From Myxococcota bacterium (GTDB lineage: Bacteria; Myxococcota; B64-G9), in contig JAKLGA010000012.1 of assembly GCA_022710975.1 (NCBI GenBank), positions 124,001-188,000 of the forward strand: a stretch of DNA of 64,000 nucleotides, given 5' to 3'. A program made the position numbers and the translations under genes. The notes beneath the pieces were generated by a model. That model did not search any database. It had not been told where the DNA came from and saw only the letters and a list, made by a program, of their open reading frames with translations. This document shows, one piece after another, positions 14,933-25,980 of the stretch; the stretch's first letter is position 1; each line of letters starts with the position of its first letter.

Positions 14933-15977
14933 TCTCGACCGGGACCAGGCGCGGGCCATCCTCCACCAGGAGATCGATCTCGTGGCCCGTGGCGTCCCGC
15001 CAGTGGAACAGGCGCGGCTCGCGGCCCTGGTGCACGCGGGCCTTGACGAACTCCGCGACCACGAAGCTCTCGAAGATCGCGCCGCGCTGGGGGTGGCGGG
15101 CCAGGGTGGCGGGGCTGTCGATGCCCAGCAGGTAGCACACCAGCCCCGCGTCCAGGAAGTGGATCTTCGGCCGCTTGCGCAGGCGCTTGCGGAAGTTCTC
15201 GCGATGCGGCGGGAGCAGGAACAGCAGGCCCCCGGCCTGCAGCGCCGTGAGCCAGTGGCGCGCGGTGGGCTGGCTGATGCCGACGTCCTCGGCCAGCGAG
15301 CTCAGGCTGAGCTCCCCGGCCGTGCGGGCCGCGGTCAGGCGGACGAAACGGTCGAAGGCGTCCAGGTCCATCACCTTGAGCACGTCCCTGAGGTCGCGCT
15401 CCACGTAGGTGCGGTAGTAGTCGCCCAGCCAGCGGACCGGGTCGAGGCCGCGGTCATGCACCGGAGGGTAGGCGCTCCTCCACAGGGTCTCCCAGAGCCC
15501 TTCCGCCGGGACCGTGCCCGCGCTCCCGCCCGCAGCGGGTCTGCCCAGCGTGGACAGGTCCAGCGGGGGCTGGCCCAGGATCTCGGCGAGCGAGAAGGGC
15601 AGGAGCTCGAGCAGGGCCAGCCTGCCGGCCAGCGTCTGCGAGACTCCTTCCATGAGCAGGAGGTTTTGGGAGCCGGTCAGCACGAAGCGGCCCGGGCTGG
15701 CGTGCTCGTCGACCTCGACCTGGATGTAGCTCAGCAGGGCGGGAGCGCGTTGCACCTCGTCGAGGATGACCGGCCTGGGCAGCCCGGCCAGGAACCCGAG
15801 GGGATCCGCGAGGGCGTGCCTGCGGAGGTCGGGCCGCTCGAGCGAGACGTAGGCCAGGTCCTCGAAGCAGGCGCGGACCAGGGTGGTCTTCCCTGACTGG
15901 CGGGGACCCGTGAGCACGACAACCGGGTTCCGGAGGGCCTCGCGCTTCAGGACGCTCGCCAGGTGTCTTTCTATCAT
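14775..15977 (-). CDS. AAA_14/DUF4143 ATP-binding protein
   Basis: A 400-residue member of the widespread ATPase family with an AAA_14 N-terminal domain and DUF4143 C-terminal domain. Walker A is GPRQSGKTTL near residues 25-34, Walker B is PVILDEVQRAP near 72-82, and the arginine-sensor-type segment is FVLTGSQNLLLM near 98-109. A helix-turn-helix-like segment (LSLSSLAEDVGISQPTARHW) precedes the C-terminal part, which has a nuclease-like motif, WRDATGHEIDLLVEDGPRLV and VPVEIKSGAT. That pattern resembles a PD-(D/E)xK fold. The role of the family is unknown; genes are patchily distributed and often horizontally acquired. ATG 15977 is preferred over TTG 15989. The AT-rich upstream region contrasts with its surroundings. 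Confidence 0.85.
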   Translation of the reverse strand: MIERHLASVLKREALRNPVVVLTGPRQSGKTTLVRACFEDLAYVSLERPDLRRHALADPLGFLAGLPRPVILDEVQRAPALLSYIQVEVDEHASPGRFVLTGSQNLLLMEGVSQTLAGRLALLELLPFSLAEILGQPPLDLSTLGRPAAGGSAGTVPAEGLWETLWRSAYPPVHDRGLDPVRWLGDYYRTYVERDLRDVLKVMDLDAFDRFVRLTAARTAGELSLSSLAEDVGISQPTARHWLTALQAGGLLFLLPPHRENFRKRLRKRPKIHFLDAGLVCYLLGIDSPATLARHPQRGAIFESFVVAEFVKARVHQGREPRLFHWRDATGHEIDLLVEDGPRLVPVEIKSGATVADDMLRSLLWWRSLPGNPHREGVLVTGGAVKGMREGVSLLPWHLG

Positions 15978-15983
15978 GACGAT

Positions 15984-16012
15984 ATTCAACGCCTATTTTC
16001 TCGTCGTGTCAA
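15984..16012 (-). promoter_or_regulatory. candidate promoter of the DUF4143 gene
   Basis: On the minus strand TTGACA (16012-16007), a 17-bp spacer and TTGAAT (15989-15984). Initiation would fall close to the ATG at 15977, which would make the mRNA nearly leaderless; no ribosome site is visible upstream of that ATG. Confidence 0.4.
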
Positions 16013-16119
16013 ATTCAAAATCAGATTTTCAATTTGGATCCACGGGCTCTTGCCGGTGGCTCGGGGTCGGGCAAGGACTCGCGTTGACCGGCGTGAAAGC
16101 GCCATGGTATGCCCGGGGC

Positions 16120-16416
16120 ATGGACCGCGACCCGATCCTCCCGCCGGCCCGGCTCCTGGCGGGCGTGCTGCTGGCCGCCCTCCTGCCGGGCTGCGGCGGA
16201 TCGCCGCCGCCCGCCGGGGCGCGCCTGGCCTCCGCCGTCGAGGTGCGGGCCGAGGTCGTGGTCGTGCGCCAGTACGAGGGCGCCGAGCTGCGGCTCGAGG
16301 CGCGGGCCGAGCGCCTGCGCCTGGACGAGCGCGCGGGCAGCCTGGAGATCGAGGGCGGCGTCCAGGGCGAGCTGGCGCCCGCCCTGCTGCAGGCGGCCGC
16401 GGAGGACGGGCCGTGA
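16120..16416 (+). CDS. small lipoprotein, LptC-like
   Basis: A 98-residue lipoprotein. The signal ends in a lipobox, LLAALLPGC, with the modified Cys near residue 27. The rest (VEVRAEVVVVRQYEGAELRL then LRLDERAGSLEIEGGVQGEL) has the alternating strand pattern of the OstA/LptC jellyroll, shorter than typical LptC (about 190 residues). It overlaps lptA by four bases and precedes lptB, which is the usual position of lptC. I infer a reduced LptC that links the LptB2FG transporter to LptA, anchored by lipid rather than by a helix. The start is the ATG at 16120; a TTGACC...TATGCC pair just upstream may be its promoter. Confidence 0.6.
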   Translation: MDRDPILPPARLLAGVLLAALLPGCGGSPPPAGARLASAVEVRAEVVVVRQYEGAELRLEARAERLRLDERAGSLEIEGGVQGELAPALLQAAAEDGP

Positions 16417-16976
16417 GGCACACGCGCTGCCTGGCCTGGCTCGCGGCGCTGCTCGCGCCGGCGCTGGCCGCGGCCGGCGAGCCGCCCGCGCCACCGCGCC
16501 CGGCCGCCGACCCGCCGGTCCAGATCCGCTCGGAGCGCCTGCGCGTGCTGCAGCGCGAGGGGCGGGCGGTGTTCTCCGGGCAGGTGGAGGCCGTCCAGGG
16601 AGAGCTGCGCGTCCGCTGCGACGAGCTCGAGGTGCGCTACGCCCGGGGCGGGCAGGCCGGCCCTGGCAAGGCCCCCGCCTCCGGGGAGGTCGAGCGCATG
16701 TGGTTCCGCGGCCAGGTGGACATCACCCAGGCGGCCGTCGAGGGCCGGGCCGCCCGCCATGGACGCTGCCGCGAGGCCGAATACGATCGGCCGGCCCAGC
16801 GCCTGGTGTGCACCGGCGACCCCTGGGTCGAGGAGGGGCCGAACCGGATCGAGGGCGAGCGCATCGTCTACCTGCTCGGGCGCGACGAGGTCCAGGTGGT
16901 GCGGCCGAGGGCGGTGCTCGAGCTGCCGCCGCCCCGGCCGGGCGCGCCCGCGGGGCCCGGGAAGGCGGGCCGGTGA
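16413..16976 (+). CDS. lptA: LPS transport periplasmic protein LptA-like (OstA domain)
   Basis: A 187-residue protein with a signal peptide (residues 1-21, LAPALAAAGEP). The body follows the OstA/LptA pattern: VQIRSERLRVLQREGRAVFSG, QVEAVQGELRVRCDELEVRY, MWFRGQVDITQAAVEGRAAR and NRIEGERIVYLL. These give stacked beta-strands of the jellyroll that bridges inner and outer membranes for LPS transport. GTG at 16413 overlaps the stop of the previous gene. It is followed by lptB with another 4-bp overlap, so the three are coupled. A Pro-rich C-terminus replaces the usual short tail. Confidence 0.85.
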   Translation: MRHTRCLAWLAALLAPALAAAGEPPAPPRPAADPPVQIRSERLRVLQREGRAVFSGQVEAVQGELRVRCDELEVRYARGGQAGPGKAPASGEVERMWFRGQVDITQAAVEGRAARHGRCREAEYDRPAQRLVCTGDPWVEEGPNRIEGERIVYLLGRDEVQVVRPRAVLELPPPRPGAPAGPGKAGR

Positions 16977-17734
16977 GCGCGGTGGGCACCGACGGCGCCG
17001 CGCTGAGCGGCCGGGAGCTGGTCAAGATCTACGGCGGCCGGCGCGTGGTGGACGGCGTGAGCCTGCACCTCCTGCCGGGCGAGGTGGTCGGCCTGCTCGG
17101 GCCCAACGGGGCGGGCAAGACCACGTCCTTCCACCTGCTCATGGGGCTGGTGCGTCCCGACGGCGGCGAGGTCCGGCTGGGGTCGGAGCAGATCACGCGC
17201 TGGCCCATGCACCGCCGGGTGCGGGCCGGCGTCGGCTACCTCGCCCAGGAGCCCTCGGTCTTCCGCCGCCTGTCGGTCGGCGACAACCTGCGCCTGTACC
17301 TGGAGGCCAGCGGCGTGCGCGGCCGGGCGGCCGAGGAGCGCGTGGAGCGTTGCCTGGCCGAATTCGAGCTGGGCAGGCTCTCGGGCGCCCTGGGCGCCAC
17401 GCTCTCGGGCGGCGAGCGCCGCCGGCTGGAGATCGCCCGGGCCATGATCCAGGCCCCGCGTTTCCTGCTGCTGGACGAGCCGTTCTCCGGCGTGGACCCG
17501 CTGGCGGTGGAGGAGATCCGCGCCCAGATCCTCAGGCTGGCGCGCTCCGGGGTGGGGCTGCTCGTCACCGATCACAACGTCAGAGAGACCTTGTCAACCT
17601 GCGACAGAGCGTATATCGTCAAGGACGGTAAGATCCTCGAGGAGGGCGCTCCCGCGGCCATCGCCCAGAGCCCGCAGGCGCGGGCCATGTACCTGGGTTC
17701 GCGATTCCGCCTCGACGATGAGGCTCCTGTATGA
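16973..17734 (+). CDS. lptB: LPS export ABC transporter ATPase LptB
   Basis: A 253-residue ABC ATPase. Walker A is GPNGAGKTT near residues 43-51, the Q-loop is AQEPSVFRRLSVGDNL, the signature is LSGGERRRLEIARAM, Walker B is FLLLDEPFSGVDP, and the H-loop is VTDHNVRETL. The EPSVFRRL and DHNVRETL forms are characteristic of LptB. It powers extraction of LPS from the inner membrane. GTG at 16973 overlaps lptA, and its stop overlaps the rpoN start (ATGA at 17731). This is the conserved lptA-lptB-rpoN order of many Proteobacteria and Myxococcota. Confidence 0.95.
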   Translation: MSAVGTDGAALSGRELVKIYGGRRVVDGVSLHLLPGEVVGLLGPNGAGKTTSFHLLMGLVRPDGGEVRLGSEQITRWPMHRRVRAGVGYLAQEPSVFRRLSVGDNLRLYLEASGVRGRAAEERVERCLAEFELGRLSGALGATLSGGERRRLEIARAMIQAPRFLLLDEPFSGVDPLAVEEIRAQILRLARSGVGLLVTDHNVRETLSTCDRAYIVKDGKILEEGAPAAIAQSPQARAMYLGSRFRLDDEAPV

Positions 17735-19242
17735 CCGAGATCCGTCAGGTCCTGTCGCTCAAGCAGACCCTCCAGCTGGTCATGACGCCCCAGCTGCAGC
17801 AGGCCATCAAGCTGCTGCAGCTCTCGCGCCTGGAGCTGGTGGACATGGTCCACCAGGAGATGCTGGAGAACCCGGTGCTCGAGGAGGGCCAGGAGGACGC
17901 CGCCCCGGAGAAACCCGCCGAGGGCACCCGCACCGAGTCCGAGGAGGCCGCCGATCGCGACCACGCCGAGGCCGAGAAGGAGGCCGCCGACGCGCCGCCC
18001 GAGGCCCCGGCCCAGCGCGATCAGCTCAACGAGATCGACTGGGAGAAGTACCTCGAGAACTACACCGCCTACGTGCCGGTCGGCAGCGCCGTGCGGCCCT
18101 CGGGCGACGAGCTGCCGTCCTTCGAGAACGTGCTGACCAAGAAGACCTCGCTGTCCGACCACCTGATGTGGCAGCTGCGCATGTCGGAGCTCAGCGAGGA
18201 GGACCAGGTCATCGGCGCCCAGATCATCATGAGCCTCAACGAGGACGGCTACCTGGAGGCCGACGACGAGGACCGGCTGGCGGGCCGCTCACCCACCGCG
18301 AGCCTGGCCGCCACCATGGAGGTGCCGATCGAGCAGGTGGAGCGCGTGCTGGCCGCGGTGCAGAACTTCGATCCGGTCGGCGTGGGCGCGCGCGACCTGC
18401 GCGAGTGCCTGCTGGCCCAGGCGCGGCACCTGGGGGTGGAGAACGGTTTGGTGTACGCCATCATCGGCGCGCACCTGCCGGCCGTCGAGCGCAAGAACTT
18501 CCAGGCCATCGCCCGGGCCCTCAAGGTGCCCAAGGAGGAGGTGCTCGAGGCGGTCAAGATCATCGTCCAGCTCGAGCCCAAGCCCGGCCGCCTGTACATC
18601 GAGGAGGAGCCGCAGTACATCACGCCGGACATCTACGTGGTCAAGGTGGGCGAGGACTATGTGATCCTGCTGAACGAGGACGGCCTGCCCAAGCTCAAGG
18701 TCAGCAACTACTACCGCCGGGCGCTCGCGGATGCGGAGCGCGGGGGCGAGACCCGCAACTACATCCAGGACAAGCTGCGCTCGGCGGTCTGGCTGATCCG
18801 CTCCATCCACCAGCGCCAGCGCACCATTTACCGCGTCACCGAGAGCATCGTGAAGTTCCAGCGCGAGTTCCTCGACAAGGGCATCGCCTTCCTGCGGCCG
18901 CTGGTCCTGCGCGACGTGGCCGAGGACGTGAGCCTGCACGAGTCGACCGTCAGCCGGGTGACGACCAACAAGTACGTCCACACCCCCCAGGGCATCTACG
19001 AGCTCAAGTTCTTCTTCAACTCGAGCATCAGCCGCGTGGTGGGCGAGGACCTCGCCAGCGAGGCGGTCAAGGACAAGATCCGCCAGATCTGCGGGGCGGA
19101 GGATCCGGCCAAGCCGCTGTCGGATCGCGAGATCGTCGATCTGCTCAAGGGCCAGAACATCGACATCGCCCGCCGCACGGTGGCGAAGTACAGGGAGATG
19201 CTCGGCATCTTGCCCTCGAGCAAGCGCAAGAAGGTCTACTGA
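17731..19242 (+). CDS. rpoN: RNA polymerase sigma-54 factor RpoN
   Basis: A 503-residue sigma-54. Region I is the Gln/Leu-rich N-terminus (LKQTLQLVMTPQLQQAIKLL), region II is acidic (residues 50-100), followed by the core-binding domain, a helix-turn-helix, and the invariant RpoN box as ARRTVAKYREMLGI near residues 480-493. It recognises -24/-12 promoters and needs an AAA+ activator. Two such promoters are visible in this window (1112 and 26946) and an NtrC-type activator begins at 63137. The acidic linker with repeated Glu/Ala is longer than in E. coli. Confidence 0.97.
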   Translation: MTEIRQVLSLKQTLQLVMTPQLQQAIKLLQLSRLELVDMVHQEMLENPVLEEGQEDAAPEKPAEGTRTESEEAADRDHAEAEKEAADAPPEAPAQRDQLNEIDWEKYLENYTAYVPVGSAVRPSGDELPSFENVLTKKTSLSDHLMWQLRMSELSEEDQVIGAQIIMSLNEDGYLEADDEDRLAGRSPTASLAATMEVPIEQVERVLAAVQNFDPVGVGARDLRECLLAQARHLGVENGLVYAIIGAHLPAVERKNFQAIARALKVPKEEVLEAVKIIVQLEPKPGRLYIEEEPQYITPDIYVVKVGEDYVILLNEDGLPKLKVSNYYRRALADAERGGETRNYIQDKLRSAVWLIRSIHQRQRTIYRVTESIVKFQREFLDKGIAFLRPLVLRDVAEDVSLHESTVSRVTTNKYVHTPQGIYELKFFFNSSISRVVGEDLASEAVKDKIRQICGAEDPAKPLSDREIVDLLKGQNIDIARRTVAKYREMLGILPSSKRKKVY

Positions 19243-19305
19243 ACCGAGGCCGAACACGGGCCCCGGCGAGCGAGGAGCTCGTACCGGCCTGCCCCAGGAG
19301 GATCC

Positions 19306-19857
19306 ATGCAGATTTCGGTCACCTTCCGCAACATGGAGTCGAGCGACACGCTCAAGGACTACGCCAGCGACAAGATCCTGAGGCTCAAGAAGTACGTCCC
19401 GTCGCCCACCGACGTGCACGTGGTCATGTCCAAGCACAAGTACCGCAGCACCGTGGATATCAAGGTGGTCTCCAAGGGCATCGTGCTGCGCGGCGAGGAG
19501 AACACCGAGGACATGTACTCGGCCATCGACCTCGCGGTCGACAAGATCGAGCGCCAGGCCCGCAAGTACAAGGACCGGATCCGCGACTACGCCCCCGTGG
19601 GCCTGGCCGACGAGATCCCGGTGCGCCTGGACGTGATCGATCAGGAGAGCATGGAGGAGGAGAGCGGCCCGCGCATCATCCAGACCTCCGAGTTCCACGC
19701 CAAGCCCATGACCGTCGACGAGGCGGTCATGCAGATGGACCTGATGAACAACGACTTCCTCGTGTTCATGAACGCCCAGAGCAGGGACGTCAACGTCGTG
19801 TACCGGCGCCAGGACGGGAACTACGGCCTGATCGAGGCCAAGACCTCCCCGCGCTGA
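19306..19857 (+). CDS. hpf: ribosome hibernation promoting factor, long form
   Basis: A 183-residue HPF. Residues 1-100 are the ribosome-binding alpha/beta domain (QISVTFRNMESSDTLKDYA, KHKYRSTVDIKVVSKGIVL), and residues 125-182 are the dimerisation domain of the long form (KPMTVDEAVMQMDLMNNDFL, NVVYRRQDGNYGLIE). Long HPF forms 100S ribosome dimers by itself. It starts at an ATG with AGGAGGATCC upstream. It is placed between rpoN and ptsN, the standard order in this gene cluster. Confidence 0.95.
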   Translation: MQISVTFRNMESSDTLKDYASDKILRLKKYVPSPTDVHVVMSKHKYRSTVDIKVVSKGIVLRGEENTEDMYSAIDLAVDKIERQARKYKDRIRDYAPVGLADEIPVRLDVIDQESMEEESGPRIIQTSEFHAKPMTVDEAVMQMDLMNNDFLVFMNAQSRDVNVVYRRQDGNYGLIEAKTSPR

Positions 19858-19909
19858 GCCCGTGCGCCCCCGGCCCGCGTCTGGGGGCGGAGAGGTCGGC
19901 CCGGTCGCC

Positions 19910-20371
19910 ATGCGCATCGCCTCGATCCTCGACCGCAACGACGTGACCGCCGCGGTGCCCGTGGGGACCAAGCGCGAGGTCCTGGCCGCCCTCGTGGACC
20001 TCATCCAGGGCAACCACCCCGAGCTGGATCGGGCGCAGCTGCTGAACGTGCTGCTGCGCCGCGAGGAGCTGCGCTCGACGGGCATCGAGGCGGGCGTCGC
20101 CTTCCCCCACGGGCGGGTGCCCCACCTCAAGAACCTGCTGGCCTGCTTCGGCCGCTGCCGCAAGGGGGTCCCGTTCGACTCCTTCGATGGCCGGCCGACC
20201 CACTTCTTCGTCGTCCTGCTGGTGCCCGAGGACGCCGAGGGCAGCCACCTGAAGGCCCTGGCCAGGCTGAACCGCATGTTCCAGGACGCCGGGTTCCGCG
20301 AGCGGCTGCTGGCGGCCCCCGACGCCGGGGCGCTGCACGCGCTGATCCTGGAACAGGACGAGAAGGGCTAG
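19910..20371 (+). CDS. ptsN: nitrogen-type PTS EIIA protein PtsN
   Basis: A 153-residue EIIA of the fructose/nitrogen type. The phosphorylated His lies in GVAFPHGRV at residue 67. ATG at 19910 is chosen because upstream codons do not look like protein and the known family starts 10-15 residues before the first helix. It receives phosphate from HPr and acts on regulators, not sugar import. It ends three bases before hprK. Confidence 0.9.
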   Translation: MRIASILDRNDVTAAVPVGTKREVLAALVDLIQGNHPELDRAQLLNVLLRREELRSTGIEAGVAFPHGRVPHLKNLLACFGRCRKGVPFDSFDGRPTHFFVVLLVPEDAEGSHLKALARLNRMFQDAGFRERLLAAPDAGALHALILEQDEKG

Positions 20372-20374
20372 GGC

Positions 20375-21342
<968 letters not shown>

Positions 21343-21346
<4 letters not shown>

Positions 21347-22227
21347 GCGAGCTCGGTTCCTATTCCCGCCCCATCCGGGTGGTGGTCATCACCGGCCTGA
21401 GCGGCTCGGGCAAGTCGACCGCCATCCGGGCGCTGGAGGACCTGGGCTTCTTCTGCATCGACAACCTGCCGGTGGTGCTGCTGCCCAAGCTGATGGAGCT
21501 GTTCCCCTCCCAGCCCGACGAGATCGAGCAGGTGGCGCTGGTGGTGGACGCCCGCGAGGCGCGCTTCCTGGACGGCGCCCGGGAGGCCATCGAGCGCGTC
21601 CGGGCCGCGGGCGGGCGCCTGCAGATCCTCTTCCTGGAGACCGCGGACGCGGTCCTGCTCAGGCGCTACTCGGAGACGCGCCGGCGCCACCCGCTGTCGC
21701 CGGCGGGCTCGGTCGAGGAGGGCATCGCCCGCGAGCGGCAGGTGCTGCAGGGCCTGCGCGAGGCGGCCGACTGGGTGATCGACACCTCCGAGATGACCGT
21801 CCACCAGCTGCGCGAGATGATCCAGCGCTACTTCGAGCGGCAGGACCAGGGCGTCGGCATGAACCTGGCCGTCGTCAGCTTCGGCTTCAAGCACGGCCTG
21901 CCGCCCATGGCCGATCTGGTGTTCGACGTGCGCTTCCTGCCCAACCCGTACTTCGTGCCGGAGCTGCGCGATCACCCGGGCACCGAGGCGGCGGTGCGCG
22001 ACCACGTGCTGGCCAACCCGGCCGCACAGGAGCTGCTCGGGCAGGTCGAGAACTTCGTCAGCACCTTCCGGCCGCTGTACGACCGGGAGGGCAAGAGCTA
22101 CCTGACGGTGGCCATCGGCTGCACCGGCGGCCGCCACCGCTCGGTGGTGATCGCCGAGGAGCTCGGCAAGCGCTTGCGTCGCGGTGGTTCGGTCGTGGTG
22201 CGTCACCGCGACCTGGAGCGGAGCTAG
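21343..22227 (+). CDS. rapZ: RNase adapter / nucleotide-binding protein RapZ
   Basis: A 294-residue RapZ/YvcJ family protein. Walker A is ITGLSGSGKSTAIRALED at residues 16-33, and FCIDNLPVVLLP follows. The C-terminal domain has FGFKHGLPPMADLVFDVRFL and GCTGGRHRSV, the latter forming the small-molecule or RNA-binding pocket. In E. coli it controls amino-sugar synthesis through sRNAs; here its role is unknown but its position among PTS genes is conserved. GTG at 21343 overlaps hprK. Confidence 0.93.
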
Positions 22228-22252
22228 GGGCGTCGAGGGAGAGGAGCTTGGC

Positions 22253-22702
22253 ATGATCGGGCTGGTGCTGTTCACCCACTCCGGGCTCGCCCGGGCCTTC
22301 CAGGAGAGTATCGAGATGGTGGCCGGGCCCCAGGCGCAGGTGGCCACGGTCGGGGTGGACAAGGGCGTGTCGCCTGACGTCTTCGAGCGCGAGCTGGAGC
22401 GAGCCATCAAGAAGATGGACACGGGCCACGGGGTGATCGTGCTGACCGATCTCTTCGGCGGCTCGCCGGCCAACCTGTCGCTGGCCCGGTTGGTACCGGG
22501 CCGGGTGGAGGTGATCTCGGGCCTCAACCTGGCCATGCTGCTGAAGGCGGTCGATCTGCGCATGCGCAACCTGACCGACCCGGCGGTGATGGCCCGCGCC
22601 GTGGCACGCGAGGGGCGGGAGAACATCGTGCTGGCCTCCGATCTGCTCTCGGGGCAGGCCGAGCCGCCGCGGGCCCGCTCCAGCCAAGGAGGTGGTGGTT
22701 GA
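22253..22702 (+). CDS. PTS EIIA protein, mannose family
   Basis: A 149-residue EIIA-Man-type protein. The phospho-acceptor His is H9 in LVLFTHSGLA, followed by the typical LTDLFGGSPANLSLARL near residues 64-80. No EIIB, EIIC or EIID of the mannose family lies in the window, which is usual for the regulatory PTS of delta-type bacteria. GGAGAGGAGC precedes the ATG. The stop overlaps the TTG start of ptsH. Confidence 0.9.
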   Translation: MIGLVLFTHSGLARAFQESIEMVAGPQAQVATVGVDKGVSPDVFERELERAIKKMDTGHGVIVLTDLFGGSPANLSLARLVPGRVEVISGLNLAMLLKAVDLRMRNLTDPAVMARAVAREGRENIVLASDLLSGQAEPPRARSSQGGGG

Positions 22703-22971
22703 TCCGCGGCGCACGCATGCGCATCCGCAACCGGCTGGGCATGCACGCCCGGGCGGCGACGGTGTTCGTCCAGCTGGCCAGCCGCTTCGTCTGCGAGCTG
22801 CGGGTGCGCAAGGACGACATCGAGGTGAACGGAAAGAGCATCATGGGCGTGCTGCAGCTCGCGGCCGCGCAAGGCACGGACATCGAGGTGGAGGCCGACG
22901 GGCCGGACGCCGACCAGGCCCTGGCCGCCCTGGCCAGACTGGTCGAGGACCGCTTCGGGGAGGACGAGTAA
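22699..22971 (+). CDS. ptsH: phosphocarrier protein HPr
   Basis: A 90-residue HPr. The active His is H16 in NRLGMHARAA, and the regulatory Ser is S47 in NGKSIMGVL, the HprK target. The TTG at 22699 is chosen because AAGGAGGT lies seven bases upstream and it overlaps the previous stop (TTGA); the ATG at 22717 would remove the first strand. It transfers phosphate from enzyme I to the two EIIA proteins encoded just upstream. Confidence 0.93.
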   Translation: MIRGARMRIRNRLGMHARAATVFVQLASRFVCELRVRKDDIEVNGKSIMGVLQLAAAQGTDIEVEADGPDADQALAALARLVEDRFGEDE

Positions 22972-22975
22972 GGGC

Positions 22976-24718
22976 ATGTCCGGCGCCAAGCCAAGGGTCC
23001 TGCGCGGCATCCCGGCCTCGCCGGGCATCCACGTAGGGGCGGCCTTCATGGTCGATCGACGCCGGCTCAAGATCCGCCGCCGGACCGTGCCCCGCGGGCG
23101 CCTCGACGAGGAGACCGCCCGATTCCGGGCCGCGCTCGAGACCAGCGTGCGGCAGCTCGAGGCCATCCGGGCCCGCTCCCAGCAGGCCGGGGAGCGCCAG
23201 CCGGTGGCGGTGCTGGAGGCCCACCTGCTCATGCTGCGCGACGAGAGCCTGGTCCAGGGCACGCTGGACATCATCCGGCGCGACGCGGTCAACGCCGAGT
23301 GGGCCCTGGGCGCGACCCTGGCCAAGGTCCTGCGCGCCTTCGAGGACATCCAGGACGAGTACTTCCGCGAGCGGCGCGCGGACGTGGAGTTCGTGGGCGA
23401 GCGCGTCATGCGCAACCTGCTCGGGCAGGCGGCCGATCTGCGTCCGCCCGCGGGCGGCCACGCGGTGCTGGTGGCCCACGAGCTGTCGCCGGCGGACACG
23501 GCCGGGCTGGGACGGGACGCGGTGGGCGCCCTGGTCACCGCGGCGGGCAGCCGCACCGCGCACACTGCCATCGTCGCCCGCGCGCTCGAGCTGCCGGCCG
23601 TGGTGGGCGTGGCGGGGCTGCTGGGCGCCGTGGGCGCCGGCGATCGGGTGATCGTCGATGGGTACCGCGGCGAGATCGTGGTGCGCCCGACCCGCGCCAT
23701 GGTGCGGGAGGCCGAGGAGCGCGCCGCCTGCCTGCGCTCGCGGGCCCTGGCGCTGGTGGACGAGGCGGCCGGCCCGGCCGAGACACCCATGTGCCTGTCG
23801 GCCAACATCGAGCTGGAGGAGGAGGTCGAGGCGGCCCTGCGCTACGGCGCCGAGGGCGTGGGCCTGTTCCGCACCGAGTTCCTGTTCATGGGCCGCGGGG
23901 CGCCCAACGAGTCCCAGCAGCACCGCCTGTACGAGCGCATCCTCAAGCGCCTGGGCGACCGTCCGGCCACCATCCGCACCCTCGACATGGGCGGCGACAA
24001 GAACCCCGAGCTGTTCCGGCCTGCACCCGAGCTCAACCCGGCCATGGGTTTGCGCTCCATCCGCCTGTCGCTGCGCCACCCCGGCCTGTTCCTGGCCCAG
24101 CTGCGCGCGCTGCTGAGGGCCAGCACGGCCGGCACGCTGCGCATCCTGTTCCCGCTGATCGCCTGCCCGAGCGAGCTGGAGCGGGCGCTGGAGTACCTCG
24201 ACCAGGCCCGCGCCCAGCTGCGCGCCCGCGGGCAGGCCATGGCCGGGCGCATCGAGGTGGGCATGATGGTCGAGGTGCCCTCGGCGGTCATGCTGGCCGA
24301 CAGCTTCGCGCGCCAGGTAGACTTCTTCTCGCTGGGAACCAACGATCTGATCCAGTACGCGCTGGCGGTGGACCGCCACAACGAGCAGCTGGCCTACCTG
24401 AACGAGCCCCTGCACCCGGCCGTGCTGCGCATGCTCGATCAGGTCGTGCGCGCTGCCCGCCAGGCCGGCATCCGGGTCGCCCTGTGCGGCGAGATGGCCG
24501 GCGAGCCGCAGAACCTGCCAGTGCTGCTCGGCCTGGGGCTGGACGAGATCTCCATGACCCCGGCCTCGCTGCCGCTCGCCCGGCACGTGCTGCGGCGGCT
24601 CTCGCCCGAGGCCACCCAGGCGCTCTGGCGGGATCTGCGGATGTGCACCCACCCGCGCGAGACCGAGCGCCTGGTGAAGGAGTTCCTGGCCGCCCACCTG
24701 CCGGATCTGGCCTGCTGA
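22976..24718 (+). CDS. ptsI: phosphoenolpyruvate-protein phosphotransferase (enzyme I)
   Basis: A 580-residue PTS enzyme I of normal length. The N-terminal HPr-binding domain is followed by the active His (H196) in GSRTAHTAIVARALELPAVV. The C-terminal PEP-binding barrel shows LFRTEFLFMGR, TLDMGGDKNPE, FFSLGTNDLIQYALAVDR and the catalytic Cys in ALCGEMAGE (near residue 503). It takes phosphate from PEP and passes it to HPr. Four bases separate it from ptsH. It is the last PTS gene before a new promoter. Confidence 0.96.
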   Translation: MSGAKPRVLRGIPASPGIHVGAAFMVDRRRLKIRRRTVPRGRLDEETARFRAALETSVRQLEAIRARSQQAGERQPVAVLEAHLLMLRDESLVQGTLDIIRRDAVNAEWALGATLAKVLRAFEDIQDEYFRERRADVEFVGERVMRNLLGQAADLRPPAGGHAVLVAHELSPADTAGLGRDAVGALVTAAGSRTAHTAIVARALELPAVVGVAGLLGAVGAGDRVIVDGYRGEIVVRPTRAMVREAEERAACLRSRALALVDEAAGPAETPMCLSANIELEEEVEAALRYGAEGVGLFRTEFLFMGRGAPNESQQHRLYERILKRLGDRPATIRTLDMGGDKNPELFRPAPELNPAMGLRSIRLSLRHPGLFLAQLRALLRASTAGTLRILFPLIACPSELERALEYLDQARAQLRARGQAMAGRIEVGMMVEVPSAVMLADSFARQVDFFSLGTNDLIQYALAVDRHNEQLAYLNEPLHPAVLRMLDQVVRAARQAGIRVALCGEMAGEPQNLPVLLGLGLDEISMTPASLPLARHVLRRLSPEATQALWRDLRMCTHPRETERLVKEFLAAHLPDLAC

Positions 24719-24726
24719 GCCTCGAG

Positions 24727-24755
24727 TTGACACCTGCCACGGCATTGGCCATAGT
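24727..24755 (+). promoter_or_regulatory. sigma-70-type promoter of metK
   Basis: TTGACA (24727-24732), a 17-bp spacer and CATAGT (24750-24755). This predicts transcription from about 24762, with a 40-base leader carrying AAGGAGA before the ATG at 24801. There is too little room for a SAM riboswitch. Confidence 0.6.
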
Positions 24756-24800
24756 GGCCCGACCGCCCGGCGGACCGGGCGCAGATGAAGGAGAATCCAT

Positions 24801-25967
<1,167 letters not shown>

Positions 25968-25980
25968 GCCGCCCCGGCCC

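Noticed and set aside
24719-24800. SAM riboswitch before metK
   Set aside because: The 40-base leader after the visible promoter is too short, and no conserved riboswitch core or terminator hairpin is present.
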